A stretch of DNA of 64,000 nucleotides, from positions 186,001 to 250,000 of the forward strand of contig NZ_JABAHZ010000002.1 in assembly GCF_012641265.1 (NCBI RefSeq), in the 5' to 3' direction. A model generated the notes under the pieces. It was not told where the DNA came from. It searched no databases and was given only the letters and a program-made list of their open reading frames with translations. The DNA comes from Chitinophaga eiseniae (GTDB lineage Bacteria > Bacteroidota > Bacteroidia > Chitinophagales > Chitinophagaceae). Shown here piece by piece: positions 24,162 to 33,394 of this stretch (the stretch's first letter is position 1; each line of letters starts with the position of its first letter). The position numbers were made by a program, and so were the translations under genes.

Positions 24162-24671
24162 CTATTTAATACCCAGTTTAACCTTTACAGGGGCCAAGAT
24201 ATCGTCTGCTGCAGGAGAAACCAGCAACATACCAGCAGAGCTGTCGATTACATAACCATAACCCTTTTCCTTTGCTACATCTTCGATCGCTTTACGGGCT
24301 TTATCGTAGATAGGTTTCAGGAGTTCAGATTGTTTAGCCTGTACTTTCTGTTCAGCAGCTTCACGGTAGTCCTGGATACGTTTCTGTGCATCCTGGATTT
24401 CACGACCTTTGATTTCTTTTATGTTGTCGGTCATTGTAGCCGCCTTGTCATCAAAATCCTTCATTTTCTTAGTATACTCGTCTACCAGCGCTTTACCATC
24501 AGCTTCCAGGCTCTGAGCATAAGTCTGCAAATCAGTTTCTGCCTTTTTAGCTTCTGGCATGCTCGCCACCAGTGCCTGTGCATTGATATGCGCTACTTTG
24601 GATTGTGCCATTGCATTCACGCTGAACAAACCGGTAACCGCCACAAAAGCAATAATTACGTACTTCTTCAT
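24162..24671 (-). CDS. OmpH/Skp-family periplasmic chaperone (second copy)
   Basis: A 169-residue secreted protein with signal peptide MKKYVIIAFVAVTGLFSVNAMAQ. The mature part opens with the family strand KVAHINAQALVASMPE. A long charged coiled coil (about 40-125) and the closing KGYGYVIDSSAGMLLVSP segment follow. Skp trimers hold unfolded outer-membrane proteins for delivery to BamA. It is the last gene of uppS-bamA-ompH-ompH, 58 bp after its paralogue, and directly precedes the terminator. Confidence 0.92.
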   Translation of the reverse strand: MKKYVIIAFVAVTGLFSVNAMAQSKVAHINAQALVASMPEAKKAETDLQTYAQSLEADGKALVDEYTKKMKDFDDKAATMTDNIKEIKGREIQDAQKRIQDYREAAEQKVQAKQSELLKPIYDKARKAIEDVAKEKGYGYVIDSSAGMLLVSPAADDILAPVKVKLGIK

Positions 24672-24729
24672 GATGTTGTCTGTGTTTAAAAAAATTTAAA
24701 TACTTATAGTTAAAAAATAGGTATACGCC

Positions 24730-25245
24730 TTACTTCTTCACACCGAGAGATTTTAAGATCTCTTCGCTCTTATCAATCTTGGGATCATAGAATATAACAG
24801 TAGCTCCGCTTGCCTTATCCAGCACAAAGTCGTACATCCTGCTGGCAGACAACTTCTGTACCGCATTGTAAATCCTGTCCTGGATAGGTTTTACTAATTC
24901 CTCCCGCTTCTTGAAAAGATCGCCCTCGTAACCGAAACGCTTCTTCTGCAAATCCTTTGCCTCTTTTTCTCTGGCTACGATCTCGTCTTCTCTTTTACGC
25001 TTCAATTCTTCTGTTAGCATCACCTGCTCCGCCTGGTAAGACTTATACATCTTATCCACTTCCTGGAACTTGGCATCAATCTCCTTCTGCCATTGATCAG
25101 CAACGGCATCCAGCTTCTTCTGGGAGTCCTTATACTCAGGAATACTCTCCAGTATATATTTTGTATCTATCACACAATAGCGCTGTGCACTTGCTGCACC
25201 GCCCAAAGCCAATATTATAGCGGCTGTAATAAATATTTTTTTCAT
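24730..25245 (-). CDS. OmpH/Skp-family periplasmic chaperone (first copy)
   Basis: A 171-residue secreted chaperone of the same family. The signal peptide is MKKIFITAAIILALGGAASAQ and the mature start RYCVIDTKYILESIPEYKDS. A highly charged coiled coil (about 55-120) and MYDFVLDKASGATVIFYDP follow. It is diverged from the copy downstream and probably has different clients. A frame nine codons longer starts with a non-ATG codon and would put polar residues before the signal peptide; the ATG at 25243-25245 is chosen. It lies 66 bp after bamA. Confidence 0.92.
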   Translation of the reverse strand: MKKIFITAAIILALGGAASAQRYCVIDTKYILESIPEYKDSQKKLDAVADQWQKEIDAKFQEVDKMYKSYQAEQVMLTEELKRKREDEIVAREKEAKDLQKKRFGYEGDLFKKREELVKPIQDRIYNAVQKLSASRMYDFVLDKASGATVIFYDPKIDKSEEILKSLGVKK

Positions 25246-25311
25246 GCTACAATGGATTTTTTGCAAAACCAAAACAACGGTTAAACTTGCAATATATAAT
25301 TTATTTTCACA

Positions 25312-28068
25312 TTATTCTGGTTCGAAACCGAGCATAAAGGTAAACTTAGCCGCATCCTTCAGGCCACCTCCCGGTGTAAGACGGTCGAACCCAATACCAT
25401 AGTCAAATCCAAGCAATCCAAACATAGGCAGGTAGAAACGCATACCGATACCAGCAGACCTACGCAACCTGAATGGATTGTACTCATTCAGATCCTTATA
25501 ACCATTGGCCGCCTCCAGGAATGCCAACCCAAAGATCGTGGAACTTGGGTTCAGGCTGAATGGATAACGCAGCTCCATTACGAATTTGTTAAATACGGTA
25601 AACCCGGAATAGTTCGCTGGCTGCCCATTTTCAGGATTCACACTCGGATCGGAAGTATAGTACACCGGATACCCTCTCTGGGAAATGATATCACGATCGT
25701 AAATAGCGAAGTTACTCAAACCATCACCTCCCAACTCAAACCGGCCAAAAGGCGACAGTGTAGTCCGGTTATTATAACGTCCAATATAACCAAATTTAGC
25801 GGCTACTTTCAATACAAACGTCTTATTATCACTACCCATCGGACGACTTAATGGCACATACCATTCTGCATTGAAGCGATACTTCTGGTACTCAATGAAG
25901 TTAAACTGCTTGGACGCCGGTTCCTTGCTGTAGTCCTTGTCAGGATTAAACAGGGAGTAAGGCGGCGTATACTGGGCAGATAACATAAAGTTGGAACCAC
26001 TGCGCGGGAATATCTGCTGATCCACAGAAGAACGCGCCAGCGTGAGTTTCACGTTGACGTTGTTGGAAGTACCGTTCTCAAATCCGGCAATACCAAAGTA
26101 GTTATAGTTTTTCAGTTTGTACTGTTGGTAGTTCAGCGAGTAAATCAGGGTGAAATAATCATCTGGCCATTTCAATTGTTTACCCAGGGATACTGAAGCA
26201 CCCAATACCTTAAAGTGACCATCTACAGACCTGCTGGTATCTCCGGGCAGCTTGTAATAGTTACTATAGGCATATGGATTCTGGTAGCTGCTGTAGAAGC
26301 TCACAGAAAACTGGTTTCTTTTCTTACCACCCAGCCATGGCTCTGTGAAAGAGAAGTTATAAGAACGGTAGGCCTTACCATTGGAAGATACACGTACAGA
26401 TAATTTCTGGCCATCACCACTTGGTAACGGATCCCAGGTTTCTTTCCGGAAGATATTACGCAGGGAGAAGTTGTTAAACGTAACCCCGAGTGTACCGGTT
26501 AAACCGATATATCCACCCCAACCAGCCGATAATTCCAACTGGTCGTTGGCTTTTTCTTCTACTGTATAGTCAATATCCACTGTACCATCCTGAACATTCG
26601 GCACCGGGTTCATACCAATCTTTTCCGGGTTAAAGAAGCCGAGGTTGGCAATTTCACGGTTAGAACGGATCAGGTCTGTACGGCTGAATTTTTCACCGGG
26701 AATGGTGCGCAGCTCACGACGGATAACGTGTTCGTTGGTTTTTTCGTTACCGGCGATGCGTACTTCCTTGATGGTAGCCTGCGGACCTTCACGCAAACGG
26801 ATTTCGTAGTCGATGGTATCGCCACGGATACCGATTTCCACCGGGTCGATCTGGAAAAACAAGTAACCATAGTCCATGTAGTAGCCGCTGATATCGCCGC
26901 CTTCCTGTGACATCTGTTTACCGATTCTTTTTTCCAGCAACTCCAGGTTATACACATCTCCCTTCTTAATACCCAGGAGGCGCGTTAACACAGAGTCGGA
27001 ATAACGGGTATTACCTTTCCAGGTGATATCTCCGAAATAATATTTTTTTCCCTCAGAGATCTGCATATCGATATTCAGATTCTGGGACCGGGTTTTATAA
27101 ACGGTATCTCTTACGATTACCGCATCACGATAACCTTTGGAGTTATAGAGACTTACCACTTTACCTTTATCTTCCAGGTATTTATTTTCATTAAACTTAG
27201 CAGAACTGAAGAGTTTAAAGCGGAAATAGGGATCCAGCTTTTCCAGTGCCCTTGTAGGCTGGAGAAAGCCATAGGTTTGCCAGAAATCGTCGTCCTGGGC
27301 CAGTGAGTCCACATATACATGTTCAATATCCGGATGAAGGGTAAAGCGGGAGCGCTCTTTCGTACCTTTCATTCTTTTCTTGATCTTACTGTCGGCTACG
27401 TTATAGTTCCCTACGATATTGATATTTTCGGTACGAACCTTACTCCCTTTGGTTACGTTGAACACCACGTGGCGGGAGTTGACGGTGGAGCTATCTGCTC
27501 TTTCTTCTATTTTAACGGTAGCGTTACCAAACCCTTTATCAGCATAGAATTTATGTACTACGCCGATTACATTTTGTTTCAGGGCCTGGGTAATTACTGT
27601 TCCTTTGCGGATACCGGCTTTGGTGGTAATATCGTCGGCTTCTGCTTTTTTAATTCCTTTGAAGGAGAAGGAGGACATACGGGGCATTTCTGTTAACCCG
27701 ATTTCCAGCCAGATTTTATCGTCTTCAATTTTGGTTACGTAGATGGTCACATCTGCGAATAAACGTTGTGACCAGAGGCTTTGAATGGCCTTGGTAAATT
27801 GATCGCCACCCGGATAGGTTACCTTATCGCCTACACTGAGGCCCGAAAGCGACAGCAGTAATGATTTGTCCAGGTATTGGGTACCTACAACGGTGATTTC
27901 GGCAATTTCGTACTGTTGCGGATTACCCATATTAATGGGAGCAACTGCCGGCGGATTAGCAGGGGGCTGCGTTGGGGGCACCGTATCTTTCTGCTGAGCG
28001 GATACACGTATGCCTGCACTGCAACATAATGCTATAGCCAGTAGGCCCTTAGGAAATAATTTCTTCAT
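25312..28068 (-). CDS. bamA: Outer membrane assembly protein BamA
   Basis: A 918-residue Omp85 protein that folds beta-barrels into the outer membrane. The signal peptide is MKKLFPKGLLAIALCCSAG. A proline-rich stretch, a run of POTRA domains (about 60-470; for example RIGKQMSQEGGDISGYYMDY and IKEVRIAGNEKTNEHVIRRE) and a C-terminal 16-strand barrel (about 500-918) follow. The barrel includes GGDGLSNFAIYDRDIISQRGY, the region of the conserved L6 VRGF/Y motif, and ends MLGFEPE. The ATG at 28066-28068 lies inside the last codons of uppS, a 20-nt overlap that suggests translational coupling. A longer non-ATG frame to 28098 is rejected because it precedes the signal peptide. Confidence 0.96.
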   Translation of the reverse strand: MKKLFPKGLLAIALCCSAGIRVSAQQKDTVPPTQPPANPPAVAPINMGNPQQYEIAEITVVGTQYLDKSLLLSLSGLSVGDKVTYPGGDQFTKAIQSLWSQRLFADVTIYVTKIEDDKIWLEIGLTEMPRMSSFSFKGIKKAEADDITTKAGIRKGTVITQALKQNVIGVVHKFYADKGFGNATVKIEERADSSTVNSRHVVFNVTKGSKVRTENINIVGNYNVADSKIKKRMKGTKERSRFTLHPDIEHVYVDSLAQDDDFWQTYGFLQPTRALEKLDPYFRFKLFSSAKFNENKYLEDKGKVVSLYNSKGYRDAVIVRDTVYKTRSQNLNIDMQISEGKKYYFGDITWKGNTRYSDSVLTRLLGIKKGDVYNLELLEKRIGKQMSQEGGDISGYYMDYGYLFFQIDPVEIGIRGDTIDYEIRLREGPQATIKEVRIAGNEKTNEHVIRRELRTIPGEKFSRTDLIRSNREIANLGFFNPEKIGMNPVPNVQDGTVDIDYTVEEKANDQLELSAGWGGYIGLTGTLGVTFNNFSLRNIFRKETWDPLPSGDGQKLSVRVSSNGKAYRSYNFSFTEPWLGGKKRNQFSVSFYSSYQNPYAYSNYYKLPGDTSRSVDGHFKVLGASVSLGKQLKWPDDYFTLIYSLNYQQYKLKNYNYFGIAGFENGTSNNVNVKLTLARSSVDQQIFPRSGSNFMLSAQYTPPYSLFNPDKDYSKEPASKQFNFIEYQKYRFNAEWYVPLSRPMGSDNKTFVLKVAAKFGYIGRYNNRTTLSPFGRFELGGDGLSNFAIYDRDIISQRGYPVYYTSDPSVNPENGQPANYSGFTVFNKFVMELRYPFSLNPSSTIFGLAFLEAANGYKDLNEYNPFRLRRSAGIGMRFYLPMFGLLGFDYGIGFDRLTPGGGLKDAAKFTFMLGFEPE

Positions 28069-28810
28069 TCTGCTGAATTTGTTCGCTTGTTTTGCCAAAG
28101 CGCCGTTCTCTGGTTTGGTAATTTAAGATGGCCTGGTAAAGATGTTCATTGCGGAAATCCGGCCAGCGGGTGTCTGTAAAGTACAGCTCCGCATAGGCCA
28201 GTTGATATAGTAAGAAGTTACTGATCCGGCATTCTCCACTGGTACGAATCATTAATTCAGGGTCAGGCAGGCCGGTGGTACAGAGATATTTTTCCCATAC
28301 CTCAGGCGTCACAGCTGCAGGATCCAGGGCTCCATTTTTCACATCCAGGGCTATTTTCCTGGCTGCATTCACGATTTCCCATCTTGCACTGTAGCTAAGA
28401 GCCATAATGAGATTAAGGCCAGTATTTTGGCTGGTAAGGGCGATGGCCTCTTCCATTTCTTGCTGCGCCTGGGGAGGCAGCATGTTCATATCGCCAATTA
28501 CGCTCAGACGGATATTATTTTTGGACAGCGTATTCACCTCCTGCCGGATGGTGTTTACGAGCAATTCCATGATACCAGTCACTTCATAAACCGGGCGGTC
28601 CCAGTTTTCGGTAGAAAAAGCATACAGCGTAAGATAGCCGATTCCAAGTTCTGCACAGGTTTCCACTATGTTGCGCACGCTTTCTACCCCCTCGTGGTGC
28701 CCGTACAGCCTGTCTTGCCCACGCTCCTTTGCCCAACGGCCATTTCCATCCATAATAATGGCAATATGGCGTGGTAACCGTTGCAAGTCCAATTTATCCT
28801 TCAAACTCAT
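28049..28810 (-). CDS. uppS: Isoprenyl (undecaprenyl diphosphate) synthase
   Basis: A 253-residue cis-prenyltransferase that elongates farnesyl diphosphate with isopentenyl diphosphate to make the C55 lipid carrier for peptidoglycan and glycan export. The catalytic Asp is D21 in IIMDGNGRWAKERG; YLTLYAFSTENWDRP and MIRTSGECRISNFLLYQLAYAELYF are the other signature blocks. It overlaps bamA by 20 nt and heads the operon, with a -7 box and three 10-bp repeats in the leader. Confidence 0.96.
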   Translation of the reverse strand: MSLKDKLDLQRLPRHIAIIMDGNGRWAKERGQDRLYGHHEGVESVRNIVETCAELGIGYLTLYAFSTENWDRPVYEVTGIMELLVNTIRQEVNTLSKNNIRLSVIGDMNMLPPQAQQEMEEAIALTSQNTGLNLIMALSYSARWEIVNAARKIALDVKNGALDPAAVTPEVWEKYLCTTGLPDPELMIRTSGECRISNFLLYQLAYAELYFTDTRWPDFRNEHLYQAILNYQTRERRFGKTSEQIQQNEEIIS

Positions 28811-28830
28811 TTGTGTCAGGCGTATTATAA

Positions 28831-28860
28831 CAGATTATTACAGATTATAACAGATTCTAA
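28831..28860. repeat. Three 10-bp tandem repeats in the uppS leader
   Basis: CAGATTATTA, CAGATTATAA and CAGATTCTAA follow one another without spacing, matching the helical repeat of DNA. They lie between the -7 box (28868-28875) and the uppS start codon, inside the predicted leader. Confidence 0.7.
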
Positions 28861-28867
28861 AAGGGTG

Positions 28868-28875
28868 CAAAGATA
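28868..28875 (-). promoter_or_regulatory. -7 box of the uppS-bamA operon
   Basis: The minus strand reads TATCTTTG (TAnnTTTG). Start near 28861, leader about 50 nt. No clear -33 TTTG at standard spacing. Confidence 0.6.
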
Positions 28876-29036
28876 CAAAAATAGAGTAATGACTTTTTTA
28901 GCAAAGCCCAAGAAGGTCTTTTAACGTAGTTTTAACAGCGAAATCAATACCAGTGGGGATTTTAGCAAATTCAACGAACTTTCCGGGTGGTTGGCAGGTA
29001 TGTAATGGCTGCCCGTAGAAAGTATTTTCCGGTAAA

Positions 29037-29903
29037 TTAAAATTTACAGTGATAAGAGGTAAAAAGGATACTAATGGTTAGCTCAATGGTCAGAAACTGG
29101 TCCTTATCCCGGCTATTACCCCGCTGACGGCCTGTTACTCCAATCGGGGCGCCATAAACACCGGATCTATCCTGCAACTGAGCCGCCACTGAGGGCTGTC
29201 CGTTAGGCATCGTTGGAAATGCCCCCGGGCCAGCATAAGTGGTGCTTACGTCATCCAGGTAATCGGTTTGGGTATACCGGTACAGCGCTTCCAGCCCCAC
29301 ATTTACTTTTTTGGAGAGATTATACTTAAAACCGCCTCCGATTAACCAGGCATAGGACACGAGGCTGTAAGGCTTGCGTTCAGGATACAGGGCACTTCCC
29401 TGCCCTTCTGTACGCAAAGGCTGTAAAAAATATTTAGTCCCGTTCAGGTAAGTGTAAGGATTGAAATAAAAAAGACTGGCACCGCCGGTTAGATATGGAG
29501 AAAAACGCTCATATAAACTGCCCGGTTCAAACCGGAAGAAATTGAAATCCCCCTGTAGTGACAGTTCCCATAAATTAGTATTGAAACTGAGGTTGCGCAG
29601 TTTCTGAAATTCGTTCTTATTGCGCACATCCGAATAACCCAGCTGCATAAAACGGCCATGGGCTCTTACTCCCACGTAATCGTTCATATATTTCCGGTAA
29701 TAAACGCCGATGGCAGGCTTAATGGTATTTAATGCTCCCCGGGTATTCAGATCCCCGAAATATTGGGCGCCTCCAATCGACAAACCCAGCTCCCCTACGT
29801 ATTGTAGCTCATTTTGCGCGGCGGCTCGTCCCGCAAATAAATTACCAGCCGCTACCAGCAGGGAAAAGAGGATATATTTAGGATATAAAAAAGATTTCAG
29901 CAT
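29037..29903 (-). CDS. DUF6089-family outer-membrane barrel protein
   Basis: A 288-residue secreted protein with signal peptide ending AGRAAAQ (about 24-30) and alternating strands typical of a small outer-membrane beta-barrel. The opening ELGLSIGGAQYFGDLNTRG and the VGVEALYRYTQTDYLDD-like strand near the C-terminus are characteristic of DUF6089. Its position between nadK and uppS is a recurring arrangement in Bacteroidota. Function is unknown; the neighbourhood points to envelope biogenesis or structure. Confidence 0.85.
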   Translation of the reverse strand: MLKSFLYPKYILFSLLVAAGNLFAGRAAAQNELQYVGELGLSIGGAQYFGDLNTRGALNTIKPAIGVYYRKYMNDYVGVRAHGRFMQLGYSDVRNKNEFQKLRNLSFNTNLWELSLQGDFNFFRFEPGSLYERFSPYLTGGASLFYFNPYTYLNGTKYFLQPLRTEGQGSALYPERKPYSLVSYAWLIGGGFKYNLSKKVNVGLEALYRYTQTDYLDDVSTTYAGPGAFPTMPNGQPSVAAQLQDRSGVYGAPIGVTGRQRGNSRDKDQFLTIELTISILFTSYHCKF

Positions 29904-30059
29904 AAATCAGTCCTACTTAAACGCTAAAATGCCGGATTTATTTAATGTATAGCTGACGATTATGCTAACTGGTTAGACGCTCTTTGTCCTCATGGGGCAT
30001 AATTTGCATTACAATCAGCAGACAACGTATTTGTAAATGTAGCAATATAATTTATATTT

Positions 30060-30950
30060 CTATATTTTAATCGTATTACGGGCATCAATACCCCATAACA
30101 GCTTGTTGCGTAAGGTATGCAGGAAGTTACTGTCATCCAGCCGCAGCAGGCTCAGTTTAAACTGCTCTTTTTTTATGGCCAGTTGCACCGTACTGTCTAT
30201 GGTTTCCATCCGGCTATCGAGCGTACAAAGAAACTGGTCGCTGCGCCCTTCCACTTCAAAAGAAATGATATTGTCGTTGGGCACAATAATAGGCCGCACA
30301 TTAAGGTTGTGGGGTGCCACTGGCGTGATCACAAAATTACCGGCATCCGGGAATACAATGGGGCCACCACAACTCAGCGAATAACCGGTAGAACCAGTCG
30401 GAGTAGATACTATCAATCCATCTGCCCAATAAGTATTGAGAAACTCGCCATTGAGGTAGGTATGGATCTTCACCATGGCGGAGGTATCTTTTTTATGGAT
30501 TGTAAATTCGTTCAGGGCATAAGGCACTTCTCCAAACAAAGGAATATTGGCGTCGAGGTGCAACAGCGAACGCTGGTCTACCACATAGGTGCGATTCAGG
30601 AGCGCCTGCACCAGCGCATGGATTTCGTTTTTACCGATGCTCGCCAGGAATCCCAGGCGGCCAAAATTAATACCGATCACCGGGATATTGGTATCCCTCA
30701 CATAACATACCGTGTCCAGCAGCGTACCATCGCCACCCAGACTCATTAAGAAGTCGACTTTTCCTGGTAAGTCCTCAGCACAGGAAAATAGTACCGGGGT
30801 TGTTTCAAAAGGCACATGTTGCTGTAATACCCGGAAAAACGGCTCATAAATCATTGCGTCAATCTCTGCCCGCTCCAATTCCTCCAGCAATAAGCGGATG
30901 TTTGCGATGTCTTCAGTAATAAATCCCCTGCTATAAAGTGCTACCTGCAT
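30060..30950 (-). CDS. nadK: NAD kinase
   Basis: A 296-residue ATP-NAD kinase making NADP. The GGDGT motif is at 72-76 (MSLGGDGTLLDT), with the NE motif in ALNEFTIHKK and the glycine-rich NAD-binding loop STPTGSTGYSLSCGGP. Length and order match the bacterial family. It lies 156 bp upstream of the DUF6089 gene on the same strand and 87 bp downstream of the second Omp85 gene. Confidence 0.97.
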   Translation of the reverse strand: MQVALYSRGFITEDIANIRLLLEELERAEIDAMIYEPFFRVLQQHVPFETTPVLFSCAEDLPGKVDFLMSLGGDGTLLDTVCYVRDTNIPVIGINFGRLGFLASIGKNEIHALVQALLNRTYVVDQRSLLHLDANIPLFGEVPYALNEFTIHKKDTSAMVKIHTYLNGEFLNTYWADGLIVSTPTGSTGYSLSCGGPIVFPDAGNFVITPVAPHNLNVRPIIVPNDNIISFEVEGRSDQFLCTLDSRMETIDSTVQLAIKKEQFKLSLLRLDDSNFLHTLRNKLLWGIDARNTIKI

Positions 30951-31037
30951 AATTTATTTAGCTTTCAGCGGCCCGTTACCTGCCTTTTGACAGCCAGTGC
31001 TATCAATAACAGCTAAAGGCCAGGGCAATAATGAGCA

Positions 31038-32450
31038 CTACATGTCTATGCTTGTGTGTAAAAATAGTCCTTTTTGCCCTAACTGGTTAAAGCTATACTC
31101 GATCCGCAGGCAGGTATCATAGAAAGAAACGATGTCGATGCCCAGCCCACCGGTATATAGCATACGGTTATTGAGAAAGCTGGTGCCTGGAAATTTATTG
31201 TAAGAATAACCTGCATCACCGTAGGCTTTGACAAAAATACGTATGGGTACCTGGCTGAATTTCTTAGGTACAATGGGGAGTTTTATTTTCGCCGATAATA
31301 ATTCCTGCCGGAGTGTTGACTTCAGGATAGCGAAGCTGGTACCATCTACCACATAATATTCCAGTCCTCTCAGGTAGTCATCGTTATATCCCAACGCCTG
31401 CTGATTGACATATGGTTGTTCATTTGAAAATTTCGCCATCCCGCGGAAGCCAAGGGCAGCAAAGGTTTTAGGGCGTAATTCCCAATACTTTGCTACGTTT
31501 AGCCGGAAATGAATATCGTCAATATCATTCCAGGGGCCTATGCCTCTTTTTCCTACTTCGGCCAGTACGCTTATTCCTTTAAGAGGGTATACCCAGCTAT
31601 CGGCCCTGATGTAAGTCATCCGATAACTGATATCCAGGAAACTTACGCTGGTACGACCTTTTCCCAGGTAATTAGGATTAATGATCGCTACAGAGTCGGC
31701 TACTTTCTCATAATTATAATTCACAAACACCTGGTGCCTGGTATTAATGGCTTTACGATAGCTGTAACTGAGCCCTACCTGGTAAATCTGGCGAAGGAAA
31801 TCTTCTTTACGGAAAAACTGTTGTTTATTGCCTTTGGTGCTGTCGTTTACCTCGCGATTACGTTTATAGATGGCGATTATACCCAGCCCGTGATGAAAAT
31901 GCTTATCAATGTAAGGAAGATTATACTGGAGGGCAAATCGTTGGGTATAGCCAAACTGCAGGGATGCATTTAACTCGTCGTTACGGCCGGTAAGGTTTCC
32001 CTGGGTTCCGCTGACGCCAATATTTACCCGGCTCAGGCTGTGATTTTTTTCCACCCACCACTGGTTAAAGTTGCGGTCGGCCAGTTTAAAAATAGGAAAA
32101 GCAAAAGTGTACCAGCGTTCCCACACTTCGAAAACCAGGTCGGCATTATTGCCCTCCCAGTTTTTCACATTGGCGGTAGCATTGAGGAAAAGGGATGTGT
32201 TGAGTAGTTGTTTACGCGTTCTTTCGAGGACTTCTCCCAGATCCCGGAAATAGATGGTATCTCCGGGTACCGTGCTGATTTCCCGCACGATAACGGAGGT
32301 ACGGGTTTTCCTATTTCCCAGTACAACAATGTTACGCACTACCAGGTAGCTGCTATCCTTTGCAGGTACAGATTGTCCTTCAGCAGTTCCGGGTAACACC
32401 AATCCCAACAGGCAAATCATGGCCAGCAGGCAGTAACAGCATTTCAGCAT
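31038..32450 (-). CDS. BamA/TamA-family outer membrane protein
   Basis: A 470-residue Omp85-type protein. The signal peptide is MLKCCYCLLAMICLLGLVLP. One POTRA-like domain follows (about 40-110: VVRNIVVLGNRKTRTSVIVRE). The rest is a barrel ending LGQKGLFLHTSIDM. With a single POTRA domain and a short barrel it is not BamA; the substrate or client is unknown. The frame is open for 46 more codons up to a non-ATG start at 32588, but that extension is translated from the palindromic repeat and crosses a -7 box. ATG at 32448-32450 fits the signal peptide. Confidence 0.85.
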   Translation of the reverse strand: MLKCCYCLLAMICLLGLVLPGTAEGQSVPAKDSSYLVVRNIVVLGNRKTRTSVIVREISTVPGDTIYFRDLGEVLERTRKQLLNTSLFLNATANVKNWEGNNADLVFEVWERWYTFAFPIFKLADRNFNQWWVEKNHSLSRVNIGVSGTQGNLTGRNDELNASLQFGYTQRFALQYNLPYIDKHFHHGLGIIAIYKRNREVNDSTKGNKQQFFRKEDFLRQIYQVGLSYSYRKAINTRHQVFVNYNYEKVADSVAIINPNYLGKGRTSVSFLDISYRMTYIRADSWVYPLKGISVLAEVGKRGIGPWNDIDDIHFRLNVAKYWELRPKTFAALGFRGMAKFSNEQPYVNQQALGYNDDYLRGLEYYVVDGTSFAILKSTLRQELLSAKIKLPIVPKKFSQVPIRIFVKAYGDAGYSYNKFPGTSFLNNRMLYTGGLGIDIVSFYDTCLRIEYSFNQLGQKGLFLHTSIDM

Positions 32451-32489
32451 GTAGGTCCTGTAAAAATTTTTAAAAGCGTTGACAATAGT

Positions 32490-32497
32490 CAAATATA
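32490..32497 (-). promoter_or_regulatory. -7 box of the BamA-like gene
   Basis: The minus strand reads TATATTTG, predicting a start near 32483, about 33 nt before the chosen ATG. It lies between that ATG and the palindromic repeat. Confidence 0.55.
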
Positions 32498-32504
32498 ATA
32501 AAAA

Positions 32505-32613
32505 GCCGAAAGGATAAAGCGGAAAGCAAAAAGCTATTGTGGAGAATGACCTTAACGGATATTTGAAATCGCGCTGGTCGTTATCCACAATAGCTTTTCA
32601 CTTTTACTTTATT
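32505..32613. repeat. Interspersed palindromic repeat, copy 2
   Basis: Diverged copy of the element at 8722-8827. The best stem pairs 32529-32551 with 32576-32598 (arm core AAAAGCTATTGTGGA / TCCACAATAGCTTTT, then one mismatch and one G-T pair), around a 24-nt centre that aligns with the centre of copy 1. It starts just after the CBS-protein stop codon, the same placement as copy 1 after icmF. Confidence 0.75.
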
Positions 32614-32618
32614 CCTTA

Positions 32619-33278
32619 CTACATCCCGATATAGTTCATCAGGAGATCGTAATTCTTTTTAAGGAGTTCTTCTTCCGGCTCTTCTGCAAAAACGTATTTG
32701 ATCACGTAATTGAAGCGTTCGAAAGTAGCCAGCAGTCCCTGTAATTCCTGCCGGTTAGTTTTCAGCACCACTTCCATCTTACCTGTGGCAGGGTTACTGA
32801 TGGTGTTTACGCTCAGGAGGGTTACGTCATTTGATTCGGCGATCCGGGCAATTTCGCTCAGCGCGAAATCGCGGGGTTCCACTTCAAAGGCGACGATCCC
32901 TCCGGGCTCTTTTACTGCATTAAAGGCAGCGAAAGCGGTAACCAGGTTATCTTTAGTGATGATGCCCAGGTATTCGCTTTCCTTGGTAACCACCGGGAGC
33001 GCAGATAATTTAAAGTCGTAGAATAATTTCAGCGCCTCAAACAGATGAGCATATTCCATGACGGCTGGACGGGAGCCACCGTACTCCATAGATTCCAGGG
33101 GTACATCCAGGTCTTCGATATCCATGATATCATCTTCCTCCACCAGGGCCAGGTATTTGCTATCCACTACCATAGGTAGTTGCGTCAGATGATATTCATT
33201 CATCAGACGCAGCGCCTTTGCTCCTGTATCGGAGGGATGCAGGGCAGGTACTGACGATATGAGTTCTCTGGCAATCAT
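32619..33278 (-). CDS. CBS-domain protein
   Basis: A 219-residue soluble protein. Two CBS motifs occupy about residues 1-115 (LISSVPALHPSDTGAKALRL...LTQLPMVV and AHLFEALKLFYDFKLSALPV). They are followed by a small alpha/beta region (about 128-200, IVAFEVEPRDFALSEIARIA) resembling an ACT-type ligand-binding fold. CBS pairs usually bind adenine nucleotides. The position one gene upstream of nadK, common in Bacteroidota, could link it to nucleotide status; its target is unknown. Confidence 0.85.
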   Translation of the reverse strand: MIARELISSVPALHPSDTGAKALRLMNEYHLTQLPMVVDSKYLALVEEDDIMDIEDLDVPLESMEYGGSRPAVMEYAHLFEALKLFYDFKLSALPVVTKESEYLGIITKDNLVTAFAAFNAVKEPGGIVAFEVEPRDFALSEIARIAESNDVTLLSVNTISNPATGKMEVVLKTNRQELQGLLATFERFNYVIKYVFAEEPEEELLKKNYDLLMNYIGM

Positions 33279-33394
33279 GTTAGTGTATTCTTATACAATA
33301 ATAGTAAAGAATATGCCAACAGAAAAAGAAATTACATGTACGCGAAAACGCTGCACATTTCAGTACAGTCGGAAGCGGCCAGGAAAGCGCCGGT

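Noticed and set aside
28831..28860. CRISPR-like repeats
   Set aside because: Units are only 10 bp, contiguous and without spacers.
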